Notes under the pieces: model-generated
What the model was told of the DNA's origin: nothing
What the model saw: only the letters and a program-made list of their open reading frames with translations
The model's database searches: none
Made by a program: the position numbers and the translations under genes
DNA from: Rhizodiscina lignyota
Taxonomy: Eukaryota; Ascomycota; Dothideomycetes; Aulographales; Rhizodiscinaceae
Assembly: GCA_010015805.1 (NCBI GenBank)
Contig: ML978137.1
Span: 248,001 to 312,000 of the forward strand
Direction of reading: 5' to 3'
Length of the DNA: 64,000 nucleotides
In this document: piece by piece, positions 10,727 to 22,239 of the stretch
How positions within the stretch are numbered: position 1 is the first letter of the stretch
Layout of the letters: each line of letters opens with the position of its first letter

Positions 10727-12000
10727 TTACTTCGCCATCTTCTTCTCCGACAATTTCCTCCACACCTCAATCGGTTGATGCATGTCATTCAGCCTCTTCT
10801 CCGAGTCTTCAACCCCCTTCTGCCACCTCTCATAAGCATCATCGTAGAAGCTTTGAACAGCATCGTCAATATTGTTTTGCTCGACGCCGACTTTCAGGCT
10901 TTCCGCCAACTGCACGCCATCCAGGAGTCCATGGTTTCCTCCTTCGCCAGCAAATATGGGCATGGCGTGTACTGCATCGCCAATGAAAACGACGTTCGAG
11001 TCGATACGTTTCTGAACTAGTTCGCGAGGTACGCGCAAGCTCCTCATGGGCCAGTGATATAGAGCATCGTTTCGGATTCGATCCTCGGAGAGAAGCCCTT
11101 TGAACGGCTCCGCCAGCGCAAGACGCACATCCGTCACAGCAGACACCATCTCCTCACTCGATGCTACGGATGTGCGCGTCGATTCCTTTTCAGAACTTCC
11201 GTGGAAGCCAGGACGGGAGTACATCCAACTGTAGTCCACGGTTTCTGGGGTGTGCTTGACAACCTGCAGACCAATGATGCATTGGTTTCCGACTGCCACG
11301 AGTGCGTTCGATCCCTCAACATAGCCACCCAGCTCATGATTGTACTCCGAAGTCGGGACTCTTCTTTGGCCCATGTATACGGTGGCAGGCAACAAGACTG
11401 GTTCAGCCTCTGGCTCAAGTTTTGATCGGACTACAGATAAGTAGAGTCAGCTTTACAAGTTTTTGTGCTCATCTCATAGAGTGTACCTGTGCTGCGAACT
11501 CCATCAGCGGCCACCAAAAGGCGTCCTTTCATCATTTGCCCGTTACTGAAGACGGCCGTCACCGAATCACCATCGAGTATGACGTCGGTGAGCTCACACT
11601 CGAAATGGACCCGATCGGGACTGAGACGTCGCACGAAGAACTCCCGCAATTCGGTTCGGTTTGCCCTGAAGAGTTTGCCCTCATTCGTCTGCAATGCCGG
11701 CAGTTTCTCTCCAGTATGTGCATCCCGTAGCATGATCTGCAGATAGCCATCACCTCCAACAGCTACGTCCGTCGCCACAGCAGCTCTAAAGTCTTGCTCA
11801 TCTACGCCGAGAGCGTTCAGGAGGGGTTCGAACGCCCACCACCGTAAAGTGATGCTGTAGCCCTGAGAGTGGGAGCGCGGCAGGGTGTCGAAGATGTGGA
11901 ATGGAATTCCACGATGCTCTAAGAGAGACGCAAGAGAAAGGCCAGATATTCCCGCCCCGATGATGAGGACGGGCAAAGGTTCATTGGTGACTGCAGACAT
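10727..12000 (-). CDS. FAD-dependent monooxygenase (salicylate hydroxylase-like, class A)
   Basis: Exons 12000-11487 and 11430-10727 (56-nt intron) give 405 aa. The N-terminal VLIIGAGISGLSLASLLEHR is the ADP-binding Rossmann fingerprint (GxGxxG). LLVAADGVRST is the DG motif, and GDAVHAMPIFAGEGGNHGLL is the GD motif contacting the FAD ribityl chain; the splice joins the DG motif cleanly to VRSKLEPEAE. Such enzymes use NAD(P)H and oxygen to hydroxylate aromatic or polyketide substrates, usually in the cytosol. The next gene leftward in transcription order is an MFS transporter on the same strand with a 633-bp spacer, suggesting a shared accessory pathway. The exact substrate cannot be read from sequence. 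Confidence 0.88.
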
Positions 12001-12633
12001 CGGAAATATTTGGAAAGACTTTGGAATAAGGAGAAATGGAATCTGAATGTGAGTAAAGGATAGCGGACCGAGTCTACTTCACCTTTATAGCGGCCACCCA
12101 TTCCGCTCCGGAGGGCCCGCTGTCTGTGCATTGTGCACAATCTTCATGGACGCGCGTATTGCAGTGACTCAAGCTCAGAAATGAAACCATTTCTCGCTGT
12201 TTATGGTGACCATGACGAGCAACATCGAGATATTCAGGAGCAAAAGGTTCTGCGGATACAAGATAGATCCGTACCGATAGAGCGCCGGGGATTGCCCGGA
12301 TATCTTCCGAGCAGCCTCGTGAATAGGTACACGCCGTGACGCCGAAGGAGCGGTGAAGTTTGGTCCGATTCTTAGCTCCGTTGATATATGATTCGTGTCC
12401 TGATAAGGTTAAACGATGACAAATTTGTTGATGTGTTTGGGAATGCATCAGAGTTATTCTGCTCAAGCTTACCGGCCTGATTGACTAAGGCACGTCCCTA
12501 CTGAAGCTAACGGGAGAAAACAAAAGGTTCGACAGTAACATACAATATCATATTCATTTTATCTACGAGCATGTTGTGTTTACCAACTCATTCTATCAAC
12601 AGCGACTTTTCCTCGTAGGGGTTTCGCGCATAT
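12001..12633. other. Intergenic, between two minus-strand genes
   Basis: Holds the 5' flank of the monooxygenase gene and the 3' flank of the transporter gene. No open frame with coding character and no recognisable element. Confidence 0.5.
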
Positions 12634-14524
12634 CTAGTACGCGTACCGGAAAAGTGGGCTGCGGTCACCCAGTGCCAAGAGCTCGGATTCAGTGTATTTG
12701 GCACGGATCTCCTCTTCAGTCATCCTGTCGCGCTTGTCGTTGATCCTCTTGTATGCCCAACGAAGGACCAAGGCACATGTCGCACCCACGATCATGATTG
12801 AGAAACAGAAACCATAGCCGACGTAGTAGTGAGGCTTCATCCTGTCAAGATAGATATTTGACCCAATAAGGCCGCCGCCAAGATTGCCCATGGAAACCAA
12901 GAGTCCCATACCGACAGCGCGTTTGGAAGAAGGCGCAAGATTGTTTGCTGTTTGGAGTGCCAAGTCAGTGGGCCTGTAACACGAGATACTCTAAGAGGTC
13001 AAGGACTGGAATTGCGAGAGTAGACTTACCAATGAAGCCAAGGGTAGGAATGAGACCCGAATAGATGCCGGTAGCCGCAGGGAAGAGTAGACCGTAAGTA
13101 AGGCCAGGTAGACCTGGATGTGGGACAAAAATGAGTGCAAGGAAGCCTGCGGCTCCGAAGTAATAGGCGGCAGCGATAACGTATGCGCGAGTCTGATATT
13201 TATCGGAGATCCAAGCGCAGAACAGAACTCCAAGGAGTGCGCAAAGGTAGATCGGTATCGTCATCAGTTGCTAATGTCGATGTCAGCACAAGATTCTTGT
13301 TTCGATTCTAAGGCTCCTTACGGCGTTCGCGGCAGAATAGCCGAGTTCAACAATCACAGATGGAACTGTATATGTAAAGCTTTGTTTTGTCAGATAGAGA
13401 ACTCATTGACAAGGCTGCACACTTACCCGTAGACTGTGACACTGTTGGCCCACCAAGTGAGCACAGCAACCCAAATCTTCCACTCTTTCATTGCAGACCA
13501 AAAGTGGGCCATGGTGATTGGATCCTCGTTTGTCACACGGCCACGCCCCGATCCGGTCTCAACCTGAAGTCGGCTGATAATAAACTGCCGTTCGACCTTG
13601 TTGAGGAACTTGGCATTCAGTGGGCCGCCAGGGAGAGTAAAGAGAGCGATGCAGCCGATGACGACTGTCGCAATCCCCTCGAGAATAAAGATCCTTCATC
13701 GAAAGTCAGTGGGTGCTGCGAAGATGTTTTGAAAGAAAACGTACCATCTCCATCCACCAAGGCCTGAGACCCCATCCATTTTAGTAATCGCAAAAGCAAG
13801 TAGTCCAGAAAATGCGCCAGACAGAGAGGCGCCAAAGTAAAATATGGCCATCCGGAACTGTACTTCGTATCGCTTATACCACAGGGTAAGCAAATACGTT
13901 GCGCCGGGGAACAGACCAGCCTTGTAACGTTAGTCTTTTCCTGCGCAATGAACTGAGAAGGGCGCATACCTCTGCAACACCAAGGAAGAATCTGGCGGCG
14001 TATAGTCCTTCCTTACTTTGAGTGATACCCATGAGAGTCATAATGACACCCCATGCGACCATTATGCCAGCGATCCAGAGACCAGCCGGCACTAGCTTCA
14101 AGAGCATGTTGCTGGGGACTTCAAAGAGAGAATAGGAAACGAAGAATGTTGTCAAGGCAATGTTATAATCCAGGCCAACGAGTTTCAGATCTTCAGTCAT
14201 TCCCGCAATCTTTGCATTTCCGACTGGAAAGCGTTAGCAACTGAACCCGCACGCAAGACTGGCGGAAGGGAAAAGCTTACTGTTACTCCGATCAAGGAAC
14301 GCCATCAAGTACAATATAGTCAACTGTGGGACTAACAACCAGTCTACCTTCCTTAAAATTCTTTTTTCTTCCGCAGGACTCAGCTCAACGAGAGCCAACT
14401 CGGTCTCTTCGAGGTCGGTGATGTGTCCATGTTTCATAACAAGGTCATCGATCGTGTGTCCTCCATGTTCTCCGGGCACCTCCTCGAGGTGGTGCTTCTC
14501 GGTTTTTTCTTCCATCATAGCCAT
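12634..14524 (-). CDS. MFS transporter, anion:cation symporter (Dal5/allantoate permease type)
   Basis: Seven exons: 14524-14281, 14223-13970, 13920-13745, 13693-13427, 13379-13322, 13270-13030 and 12947-12634, giving 517 aa with introns of 47-82 nt. Features of the Dal5 family: a charged cytosolic N-terminus, VPQLTILYLMAFLDRSNIGNAK in the first membrane segment, SYSLFEVPSNMLLK in the second, AARFFLGVAEAGLFPGATYL in the fourth, YFGASLSGAFSGLLA in the fifth, and NNLAPSSKRAVGMGL in the second half. Roughly 12 hydrophobic segments are visible. The family imports organic anions such as allantoate, nicotinate, vitamins or aromatic acids at the plasma membrane. For the last intron I chose the acceptor (12948/12949) that restores the NNLAP frame; a nearer CAG gives a frameshift. 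Proximity to the FAD monooxygenase suggests a linked substrate. Confidence 0.9.
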
Positions 14525-16641
14525 GATGAAAAGCGAACAAATTGTCCAAACTGAATATTACAAAGGACAGGAGAGAGAGAGAGGGAAGAGAGTCACCAGC
14601 CGGTCGTCAGGAACTTGGTCAGACGGAAATCATCGCCTTTATGGCACCGAAGCCCTGAGCCCGACGACTCGTGTACACCATACCACGATAGTAAACACTG
14701 CGGAGAACCATGGCAACTCCACCTCGGCGGTTTTCTAAGCAGGTGAGATCCTGGTCGACGGTGGTCGACGGTATCTAAAGCCAGCTAAGGATTGCCAGTT
14801 TGCTTGGGCCTAGACCCTTGGAGGCTTGGCAAGGATTAATCCGGGGAAGCTGGGGAAGCTGGGGAACTCTAAAGGAGACGTGGGGATCGAGCCGAACTTT
14901 CACACCAACTTTTGAATGTTCGCCGAACAGATGTGGGTCAGACTCCTGGCTACGTTTCCTGACTCGTTGACCCACCCAGTAATGATTGGGCATGTGCCCT
15001 CGTCATGTTCTGGGCGCGTGGTAGATACTTAGCCTATTGGCAGCGGCGTCATCTGGCCATCCTCTTGAGCGAGGAACAAATGAACGTTAGACCGCAAATT
15101 GAACTCGATTATGGAAAAGTGACGATGCGTAGATTACGAACGGCCAGAAGCCCGAAAAAGACTACGAAGTAGGGCCGGTGCTACAGGCGGATGGCTGACG
15201 ACTTGCTTGGTCTCTTCTTAGGTGGTGCCTGCCAAGGGGCGGCTGAGCAGTTCGACGGCGAAATTCGGCGGAGAAATCGTGAACAAGGCGGAAATAAGTA
15301 GTATTCTGCTCTAACGGATGTTGTAAAGCCGCGGACTGGCGCGGAACGCAGCCTTTTCGGCGATTCTTGATGGAATGAAGCTGTCTTGGTCAACCACATC
15401 GTGAGATCGATGCGGACGAAGCTTCCCCAATACGACCGGGCCGCCAAGCCAGGCATAAGCCGACGCACTCCGCAAGCTGCACCCCAGAGCTACCCCAGAG
15501 CTAGCGCTGCATCGATGCATCCGCGATGAAGTGATGGACGTCCAACATTCCAGCCAACATGCGTGGACGCTAGCGCCAGTCACTCACCAAAGCCACGGCT
15601 CGGTTGCGGTGATTGACCCGATTGTCTGGTTCCATTCGCGATTCTACATCAACAGGATCGAACTGGGCACAAGCATGAGCAGATAGGTGTGTGGAAGCTG
15701 AGAGTGTGCGGAGTGTGCGCCGTGCCTAGAATCTCAATCAGTAGAGAAGGCTGCCGAAGTGGCTGCGCGAGGTTGAGCCGCAGTGGAGCCGAGCCAGCAC
15801 GGCCATGCCCACGTGGCTCCGCACTTTGCTACCTTATCACAACCACGCAGCACTAAACACGACTCGTCAGACCGTCGAGACCGTCTGGTACGATATCACG
15901 CGTACCAGCTTATCAGGGCTGCACTAGGCCCGGCGTTTATGGTCATTTCGCCGCTGGCGCCAAAATGGTTTGGAGCTGAGACACAGGGGCGCGGCCAGAG
16001 CGTCTGCATTTGCGCTCAGGGGACCAGTACCAGTCCACCTCGTGGACGATGACTCTGCTCCTCCAAAGTGTACAGAGGGCTTCTGCTTCAAGGCGCCGAC
16101 TTTGCCATCGCTTCCTACATATGTATATCCATCTCTTTCATGACTTTCATTCTGCCGCTATTTCTAGCAGTTTAGCATCGCGTGAGAATTGTTCCACTTT
16201 ACTGGTTTTAGACGCCGTCTGAGGGAGACCTGAAACCCGCAACGCAACACGCCTCTGCCATTGGGCCAACAAGCTTGCACACTGATGGAAACATCACAAA
16301 ACTGATCGTCCTTTCTCTCTCCCGTACGCGCAATGGTAGCAAGTCCCAAGACCCTTTAAACCTTACCCTGCCCGTCTGGTGAAGTAAGTGAGATTGCCCT
16401 TTCTTTCCTCTCTGCGTCAGTTGCATCACATCATTCTCGACGACGTTCTTTACACGCTTTAATATCTCGCACTCTGCATTTACTTTCAACCGAGACCTCA
16501 ACAGCGCACGCAGGCTACGAACGCGCTCTCTCACCTTAACTGTCTGGCACACTCCGAAATCGTCGACCGATCTCCCGCTCTCGTCCGGATAGCTGCCCGG
16601 CATTACCAGTTCGACAGCGACGCACCTCATCACCAATCAAA
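14525..16641. other. Intergenic, 2.1 kb
   Basis: Upstream flank shared by the transporter gene (minus) and the small membrane protein gene (plus). Contains small direct repeats such as two adjacent GGTCGACGGT-type units at about 14753 and GGGGAAGCT units at about 14845. The last 250 bp are pyrimidine-rich and resemble a 5' UTR. No gene was supported. Confidence 0.5.
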
Positions 16642-16872
16642 ATGTTCGAAGTTCTCAAGCCAATTCTCACGCCGGAGGCCCTGCGACTCATCCAGCAGAA
16701 ACCCAGTCTTTTCTTCGGAGCAATCGCCTGGTTGCTGACCATCATTTTCCTCTGCGTCGTGTGTTGGTACATCAGTTACGCTACGGGCAAGGCGTACAGG
16801 AAACCCAAGGACAAGAATGCCCCATCAGGCATGACAAAGCTGCTCGGCAAAATCCCATCCTTTAAGAAATGA
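16642..16872 (+). CDS. Small single-pass membrane protein, 76 aa
   Basis: A single exon beginning MFEVLKPILTPEAL, after a long CT-rich leader. One strong hydrophobic helix (about residues 27-49, AIAWLLTIIFLCVVCWYIS) is followed by a lysine-rich tail (YRKPKDKNAPS) ending in PSFKK. The positive charges after the helix suggest a tail or signal-anchored protein of the ER, mitochondrial or plasma membrane. No catalytic motif is present and I do not recognise the family. Small size, clean ATG context (ATCAAAATG) and coding-like composition support reality. It lies between a transporter and a thiolase-like gene, but a functional link is only conjecture. Confidence 0.6.
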   Translation: MFEVLKPILTPEALRLIQQKPSLFFGAIAWLLTIIFLCVVCWYISYATGKAYRKPKDKNAPSGMTKLLGKIPSFKK

Positions 16873-17168
16873 ACATGGAACGACGGACATGGAGGGGCTT
16901 AAACGGAGGAGAAGATGACGAAGACGGCAAACTTGCTACACAATACCAATACTCTTAGGCGCACGGGAAGGCGCGCGGGAGTGTATCATATGGAACCTTA
17001 CACGACGATCTACCACGTTCTCTTATAGAATAGAATGGCATTTTTCTCATCGCTACTGGTTGGCCTTCTCAAATAGCTAATTCAGATTCATCCTCTTTTC
17101 CACTCCACTCTTGTATCTATTGTTGCTCCAGCAAGATCATGTGGTAACATCCGAAGCAGAAGGTGCGT

Positions 17169-18353
17169 TCAGAACCTCGCCAATGCAGCCAGGTCTCCGC
17201 CTCTGACAGGAAGCCCAAGCTGTTCTCCAACGCGCTCAGGCACATACTCGTCTCGCGCTTTCACAGCCATCCAGTCCTCAAAAGAAACATCCCTCGTCTG
17301 GATTGCCGGGTTATGACCAAGCCGCTCTCTTCCATCTCTCAAATGCTCAATCATCTTCCACTCCGGAGCGGTCTTGCCGTCGGCACGGCACAGAACGATC
17401 ACGTACGCGGTTCCGTCTACTCTGATTGTGGAATGCAGGAAATCCTTTCCTGGCGGTGCTGGCATATTATGCGCCCATCCACGGAGTCGCCAAACTATCC
17501 CGGGCATGAGCTTGAACAGAAATGTTCGACTGACGGCGTGACTCACCCAGCTCACATAATTGTGCTAACCCAGAACTTTCTACAGACCGAGTCGATATCA
17601 ACGATGCCCCTGAGGGATCCCCAATAGCTTGCTTGACATTCGAATACGATGCAGACCTTGTGTTGGCAATCTGTACATCACTATGAGCCAAATTGGCATG
17701 CTGGAGAGCCGTCGCAATTGCGGTCTTGACTGCAAATATTTCGCTGCCAGGATTTCGAGAGTATATGGGACCGACCAGCTGTGACGAGGTGATCAAGATG
17801 GACGAGTCTTTGGCGTACGCATGAGACATGAGAAAATTGTGTGAAACGAGGATAATGGCGACAGCGGCAATCTGTAACTTGTCAGATGTCTGTAATGACG
17901 ACAAGTAACTTATCTTACGGCGCCTGTACCTGGGTATCATTTGTTTCCGCATGGCATCCTTGTGGCGGCTTCTGCATACTCTTGTCAAACTCTACACAAT
18001 AGCAGGTGTCTTTGGCAATGCTCTTGAGAAAATACCTTGTCGAATCCTACCATCATCGTACAATTTACTTGACCGGATCTGATAGGTTGACTTGCTAAAA
18101 ACAAACCCGAATGACAATCCACCTCACTAATGGGAGCGCCCGTTCTGCCAAAGCTTTCAATGCTGGATCTGAGAACCTTAACATTATCGTCAATGAAACC
18201 GGCAAAACAGTGATTGACATCACCATAAGTTATGCCCGCATCCAAAAGTGCTTTCGTTTCCGCCGAGACGACGTGCTTTTGAACGGTGGCAGCTGAGCCG
18301 CGCCCTTCGAAGTACGACAGGCCAACGCCAGCTATGTATACTGGCGAAGCCAT
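17169..18353 (-). CDS. Shortened thiolase-like protein (lipid-transfer/SCPx thiolase family)
   Basis: Exons 18353-18036, 17980-17930, 17871-17547 and 17494-17169 give 339 aa. The N-terminus (SPVYIAGVGLSYFEG, ETKALLDAGITYGDV) and the C-terminal SSGLAQLCELVWRLRGWAHN (splice-restored) are typical of SCPx-type thiolases, which cleave or form 3-ketoacyl-CoA in peroxisomes. VDCHSGLFLA probably carries the nucleophilic cysteine. Compared with roughly 390-400 residues for the family, about 100 residues between GFDK and the AAVAIIL strand are missing, and the usual catalytic histidine segment is not seen. The 17-residue second exon is the least certain: an acceptor 11 nt upstream opens another continuous frame. 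It may be degenerate or neofunctionalised. It is divergently paired with an acyl-CoA ligase. Confidence 0.7.
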
Positions 18354-18757
18354 TTTTCTGTCAAACTATCGTTCTACACTCATCCCTCTGCTTCATCAGC
18401 TTTTTCAATCGACATGAGCACTCCACATAAGCTCACACAAGACCTCGCCGCTCGCCCTCGGAATGATTATCCCCGCAAAACCTCCCTATCTACCCGGCAT
18501 ACCCCACCTAATGCTTCAAAGTACCGCCTTTTGCGGAGCCGCATCTTATAGTATCAATTCTAAATGGAAGGTTTCTACAAGGTTTGCATTAATATTGTCA
18601 TTAGATGTCCCACGGTCTGGACGATAATCTACTGTTCCCTCGGCTGTATGTCTCTCACCGCAGTCGGCCGAACGGCATCGTAATATCTTACTTTCGACGA
18701 CGTCTGAATAAATAAGCCAATTAAAGATTTGGCTTGAATTCGAATTGCACTCTAAAC
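18354..18757. promoter_or_regulatory. Divergent promoter region between thiolase-like and ligase genes
   Basis: 404 bp separate the two start codons, so both promoters must lie here. No convincing TATA box or operator repeat was identified; an AT-rich patch occurs just before the ligase start. Shared control of the pair is an inference from the head-to-head layout. Confidence 0.45.
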
Positions 18758-20799
18758 ATGGTCTCCAAATCAAATGAAAATGCGGCCGCTCAGGCAGCAA
18801 GACCTCTGTCGATTGTATATGGGCCATCAGCGCCTGTGCCACTTTACATGACATTTGGCCAGCTTCTTGACTACCATAGTAGAGTCAGAGGTGACCGACC
18901 GGCAGTGATATCGCATCCACAGAACATCACCCTATCATTTCGACGACTACAGGAGCGCAGTCTTCAATTGGCAAGAGCAATGGCACATGATGGCGTTAGG
19001 AAGGGTGACTTGATAGCCATCGCTATGGGCAGTCGGGTTGAGTACTTTGAGGTATCTCGATTTGACTTCTACGACAGAATATGGAGTCTGACAAAGAGTC
19101 GAAATGTATAGGTCTTCTTCGCTTGTGCATATTTGGGAGCCGCCGCTGTCTTGCTAAATTATGCTTATGCGGAAGCCGAGATGGTGACCCTCCTGAAAAT
19201 CATTGGTATGACGATGACAACCACCATATCACTCATCGATGAAATTATGATAAACAATTTTGACCTTCTGCAGGCCCCAAGATGTTCTTTGCTCCCGCTG
19301 GCTTCGCATACTACGACTATACCAAGCTAATCCCAAAGCTCGACAGAGAAATACCGGAGTTGAACAAGTTCATCATTCTGAAAGACATTGCTGGAAAATA
19401 TGAGTTTTCAGAACAGCTGCCGAAATACGTATATTATGAAAATTACATGCGGCAGTTCGAAGGCTCGGCTGAAGCGCTTCTCAAAGTCGACATCTCACCG
19501 CACGACATGGTCAACGTGCAGTTCACTTCCGGAAGTACGGGATTGCCGAAGAACGTTGCGCTTTCACACTACAACATTATGAACTGCGGGAGATATATTT
19601 GGCAGCAGGTGAGAATGACCGATCAAGATCGGGTCTGTTTGCCTGTTCCACTGTTCCACAGTTTTGGGATGATAGTTGGTGAGTGAGATGCCATGATACT
19701 GAAATGCAGATATCTCATGCGGCAACAAACAGGCGTTAGCTCCAGCACAGTCGCTGGCTCCGCTCTCGTACTGCCAAGCGAAATCTTTAATACAGAAAAG
19801 ACATTGGAGTGTATAGAAAAGTACCGCTGTACCGCCGTATACGGAGTACCTACCATGTTCGTTACGGAAATGGGCCATAAGGATTTCGAGAAAAGAGACA
19901 GATCGTCTATCAAGTATGAGGACACCGATATTCGAAGCAGTCGCACCCTTGGGCTAACTTGAATGTGTTGCCGCAGGTTCGGAATAATAGCCGGTGCAGC
20001 GATGCCTCCAGAGCTGCTTAAGCGTATCGTTGGCAAATTCCCGATTCCACGCCTTTACACATGTTGGGGCATGACTGAACTTTCGTCCTTTGTGACCATG
20101 ATGCACGAGACGGACCCCTTTGAAAAGCGGATACAAACCGCCGGCCGCCTCTTCCCGAACTACATAGGGAAGATCGTGAAACCCAACACCGGCGAGGTTC
20201 TGCCATGGGGCGACAGGGGTGAGATAGTCATCAGCGGGCCGGGCCAGATGTTAGAGTACATGCGCGACAAGAAGAAGACGGACGAGACGTTGCGGTATCA
20301 CCAGGAGGATCTGCTACCAGAGGGTGTCGGAGGCCTCGGGGACGGCACGGTACTGCGCAGGTGGATGCACACCGGCGATGAAGGCTTCCTGGATCCGGAC
20401 GGGTATTTTGTGATCTCGGGGCGAATTAAAGACATTGTGATTCGTGGCGGAGAGAACATCTCGCCGATGGAGATTGAAGAGCGATTGATCGAGCACGACG
20501 CCATTGCGCAGGCTTCAGTCATTGGTGTGCCGGATGAGAAATACGGCGAAGAGCTCGGTGCGTTCGTCGAGTTGCAGCCCAACTGCTCCAAGCCGAGCGA
20601 TGACGAGATGAGGTCGTTCGTGCGCGAGAAGCTCGCGAGGTTCAAGGCGCCGCGATACTTTTGGTGGATAGGAGGAGAAGACAAGGCGATCCCGGAGGAC
20701 TGGCCGAAGACGGCGAGCGGGAAGATCTCGAAACCGCATTTGAGGGAGCTTGTTAAGGGTATGTCTAACCCACCTCCTGAAGAGCCGGCAATCTCATAA
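18758..20799 (+). CDS. AMP-dependent acyl-CoA synthetase/ligase
   Basis: Exons 18758-19051, 19112-19205, 19274-19678, 19733-19913 and 19977-20799 give 598 aa. Motifs of the ANL superfamily in order: the phosphate-binding loop FTSGSTGLPKNVALSH, the substrate-pocket segment FGIIAGAAMPPELL, GMTE, the TGD motif (HTGDEGFLDPDGYF), hinge GRIKDIVIRGGENISP, and the C-terminal lysine in KTASGKISK. These enzymes activate a carboxylic acid with ATP to an adenylate and then to a CoA thioester. The layout resembles medium-chain fatty acid or aryl-CoA ligases. It is transcribed away from the thiolase-like gene, so the pair could activate and process one acyl chain. No obvious PTS1 is present (ends EPAIS). 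Confidence 0.9.
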
Positions 20800-22239
20800 T
20801 TAGACCTAGATTTGAAGTTGTAAAATTGAGACTGTAACAGTCAAGGTCCATGAGCTCTTGCACTGCAACGCATGTGAGACTATCTCCGGGATCTCAATTC
20901 TTCGCTCTCGGAAATGTATATGCGCCACAGCTGAACAGCTGCGCAATTATCATCGTTTACCTGTTCATTTCTTGAGTGCATGTGAGGTTGTCAGGTGAAT
21001 CCTTACATCACATTTCAGAGGGGCCGGGGGACAGCCTGGGGCACCAGAATTCAGGCAAACAAACACATGTACCACATACCATTGCAACATATTCCCCAAA
21101 ACTTTCCGCCACCGCTCCCCTCTTCTTCTGTTCAAATGCCAATGCACTGTATCTCTCCGACAGTCTGTTCCCGGTATCGTGGATAAACCATCACCATGCC
21201 TTCTTCAAGAGGTACCTGGAATAACGATGAGCCAAGCCAAATTAAATGCAAGAGGTCGAACAGTTGGGACTCCGAAGTCGTCGTCTTCATTGATTCAATA
21301 GATCGATTGTATCTCGAGGCCAAATCAAAGGTGGAGACGGTCAAAGCTATTTGGGCCCAAAATATCTCAAGATAGTATCGAGAATGACCGATGGAACAGC
21401 ACAAGCAAGGAGTGAGATTCCCATCCATCAGACAGGGAACAAGCAGCATATATACGTAACCTCGGAACCCACGAAGTCTAGCGGGAACGACAAATATTTA
21501 GAATACCTCGCGACGGTGGATCTCAACAAGCTCGGCGCGGCGTGCACAGTGAAGCGCTTGGCTCGAAAGGTCACAAAACTTCATGTGTTCGGTCGCTTCC
21601 TTGAGCTGCGGGATGTTGGAGGCGACCGGCTCGCTGTTGAGCAGTGTGAGTGTCGGGAATTAATACTCTTGCAGCTAGGTTATGGCGTCCCTGGCGGTCT
21701 CGTTCCGTTGAAAGTAGCATTCGTAGTGCATGTTCCAGTCATAATATTCGCCTTGTTTTGCGTTGCACAGCATGTAGAAGAAAGGATACCACGTCGAAAA
21801 CGATCGAAAGTAGAAGTACCAACCGTTTCGAGAACCTACACTTTTAGAGAGGCAGTAACTACCTCCAGAATTTTAGTATCGAATCCCTAGCTACACTGCT
21901 TCATATCGGTGGGATCTGTGCTATCAGTCGCTATGAAGCAACTAAAATCCCACTCACCGAGAGAAAAAGAAAAGAAAAAGACGGCCGCAAATCCAGACCA
22001 CGCCTCTTTCCGATGCCCTGGGAAAGGCCATTGACGCAAGTGTGGCGACTGAATTGACGACGAGTCAGAACTGCAGAACCCATGCGTAACCAGAGACTCA
22101 GCTGACCCAAAGTCCATTTTGCCAACCCCTTCATCCGCTGTTCATTTGCTCTATGCTGATGTCGAACGCTTCATGTGCGCACTGGATGCATATAATAATG
22201 CTACTAGTGAACAGTGTGATAAGTTCCAGATGTTCCATC
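20800..22239. other. Intergenic, 1.4 kb, with possible decayed coding
   Basis: On the minus strand from about 21850 to 21490 there are protein-like stretches in two frames, one rich in Tyr/Trp/Phe (YYDWNMHYECYF) and one reading ASNIPQLKEATEHMKFCD. A stop between them could not be removed with plausible splice sites and no family was recognised. The remainder shows nothing. Confidence 0.4.

Noticed and set aside
15181-15583. Minus-strand frames of 90-95 codons upstream of the transporter
   Set aside because: Two equally long overlapping frames with arginine/serine bias typical of GC-rich non-coding DNA.
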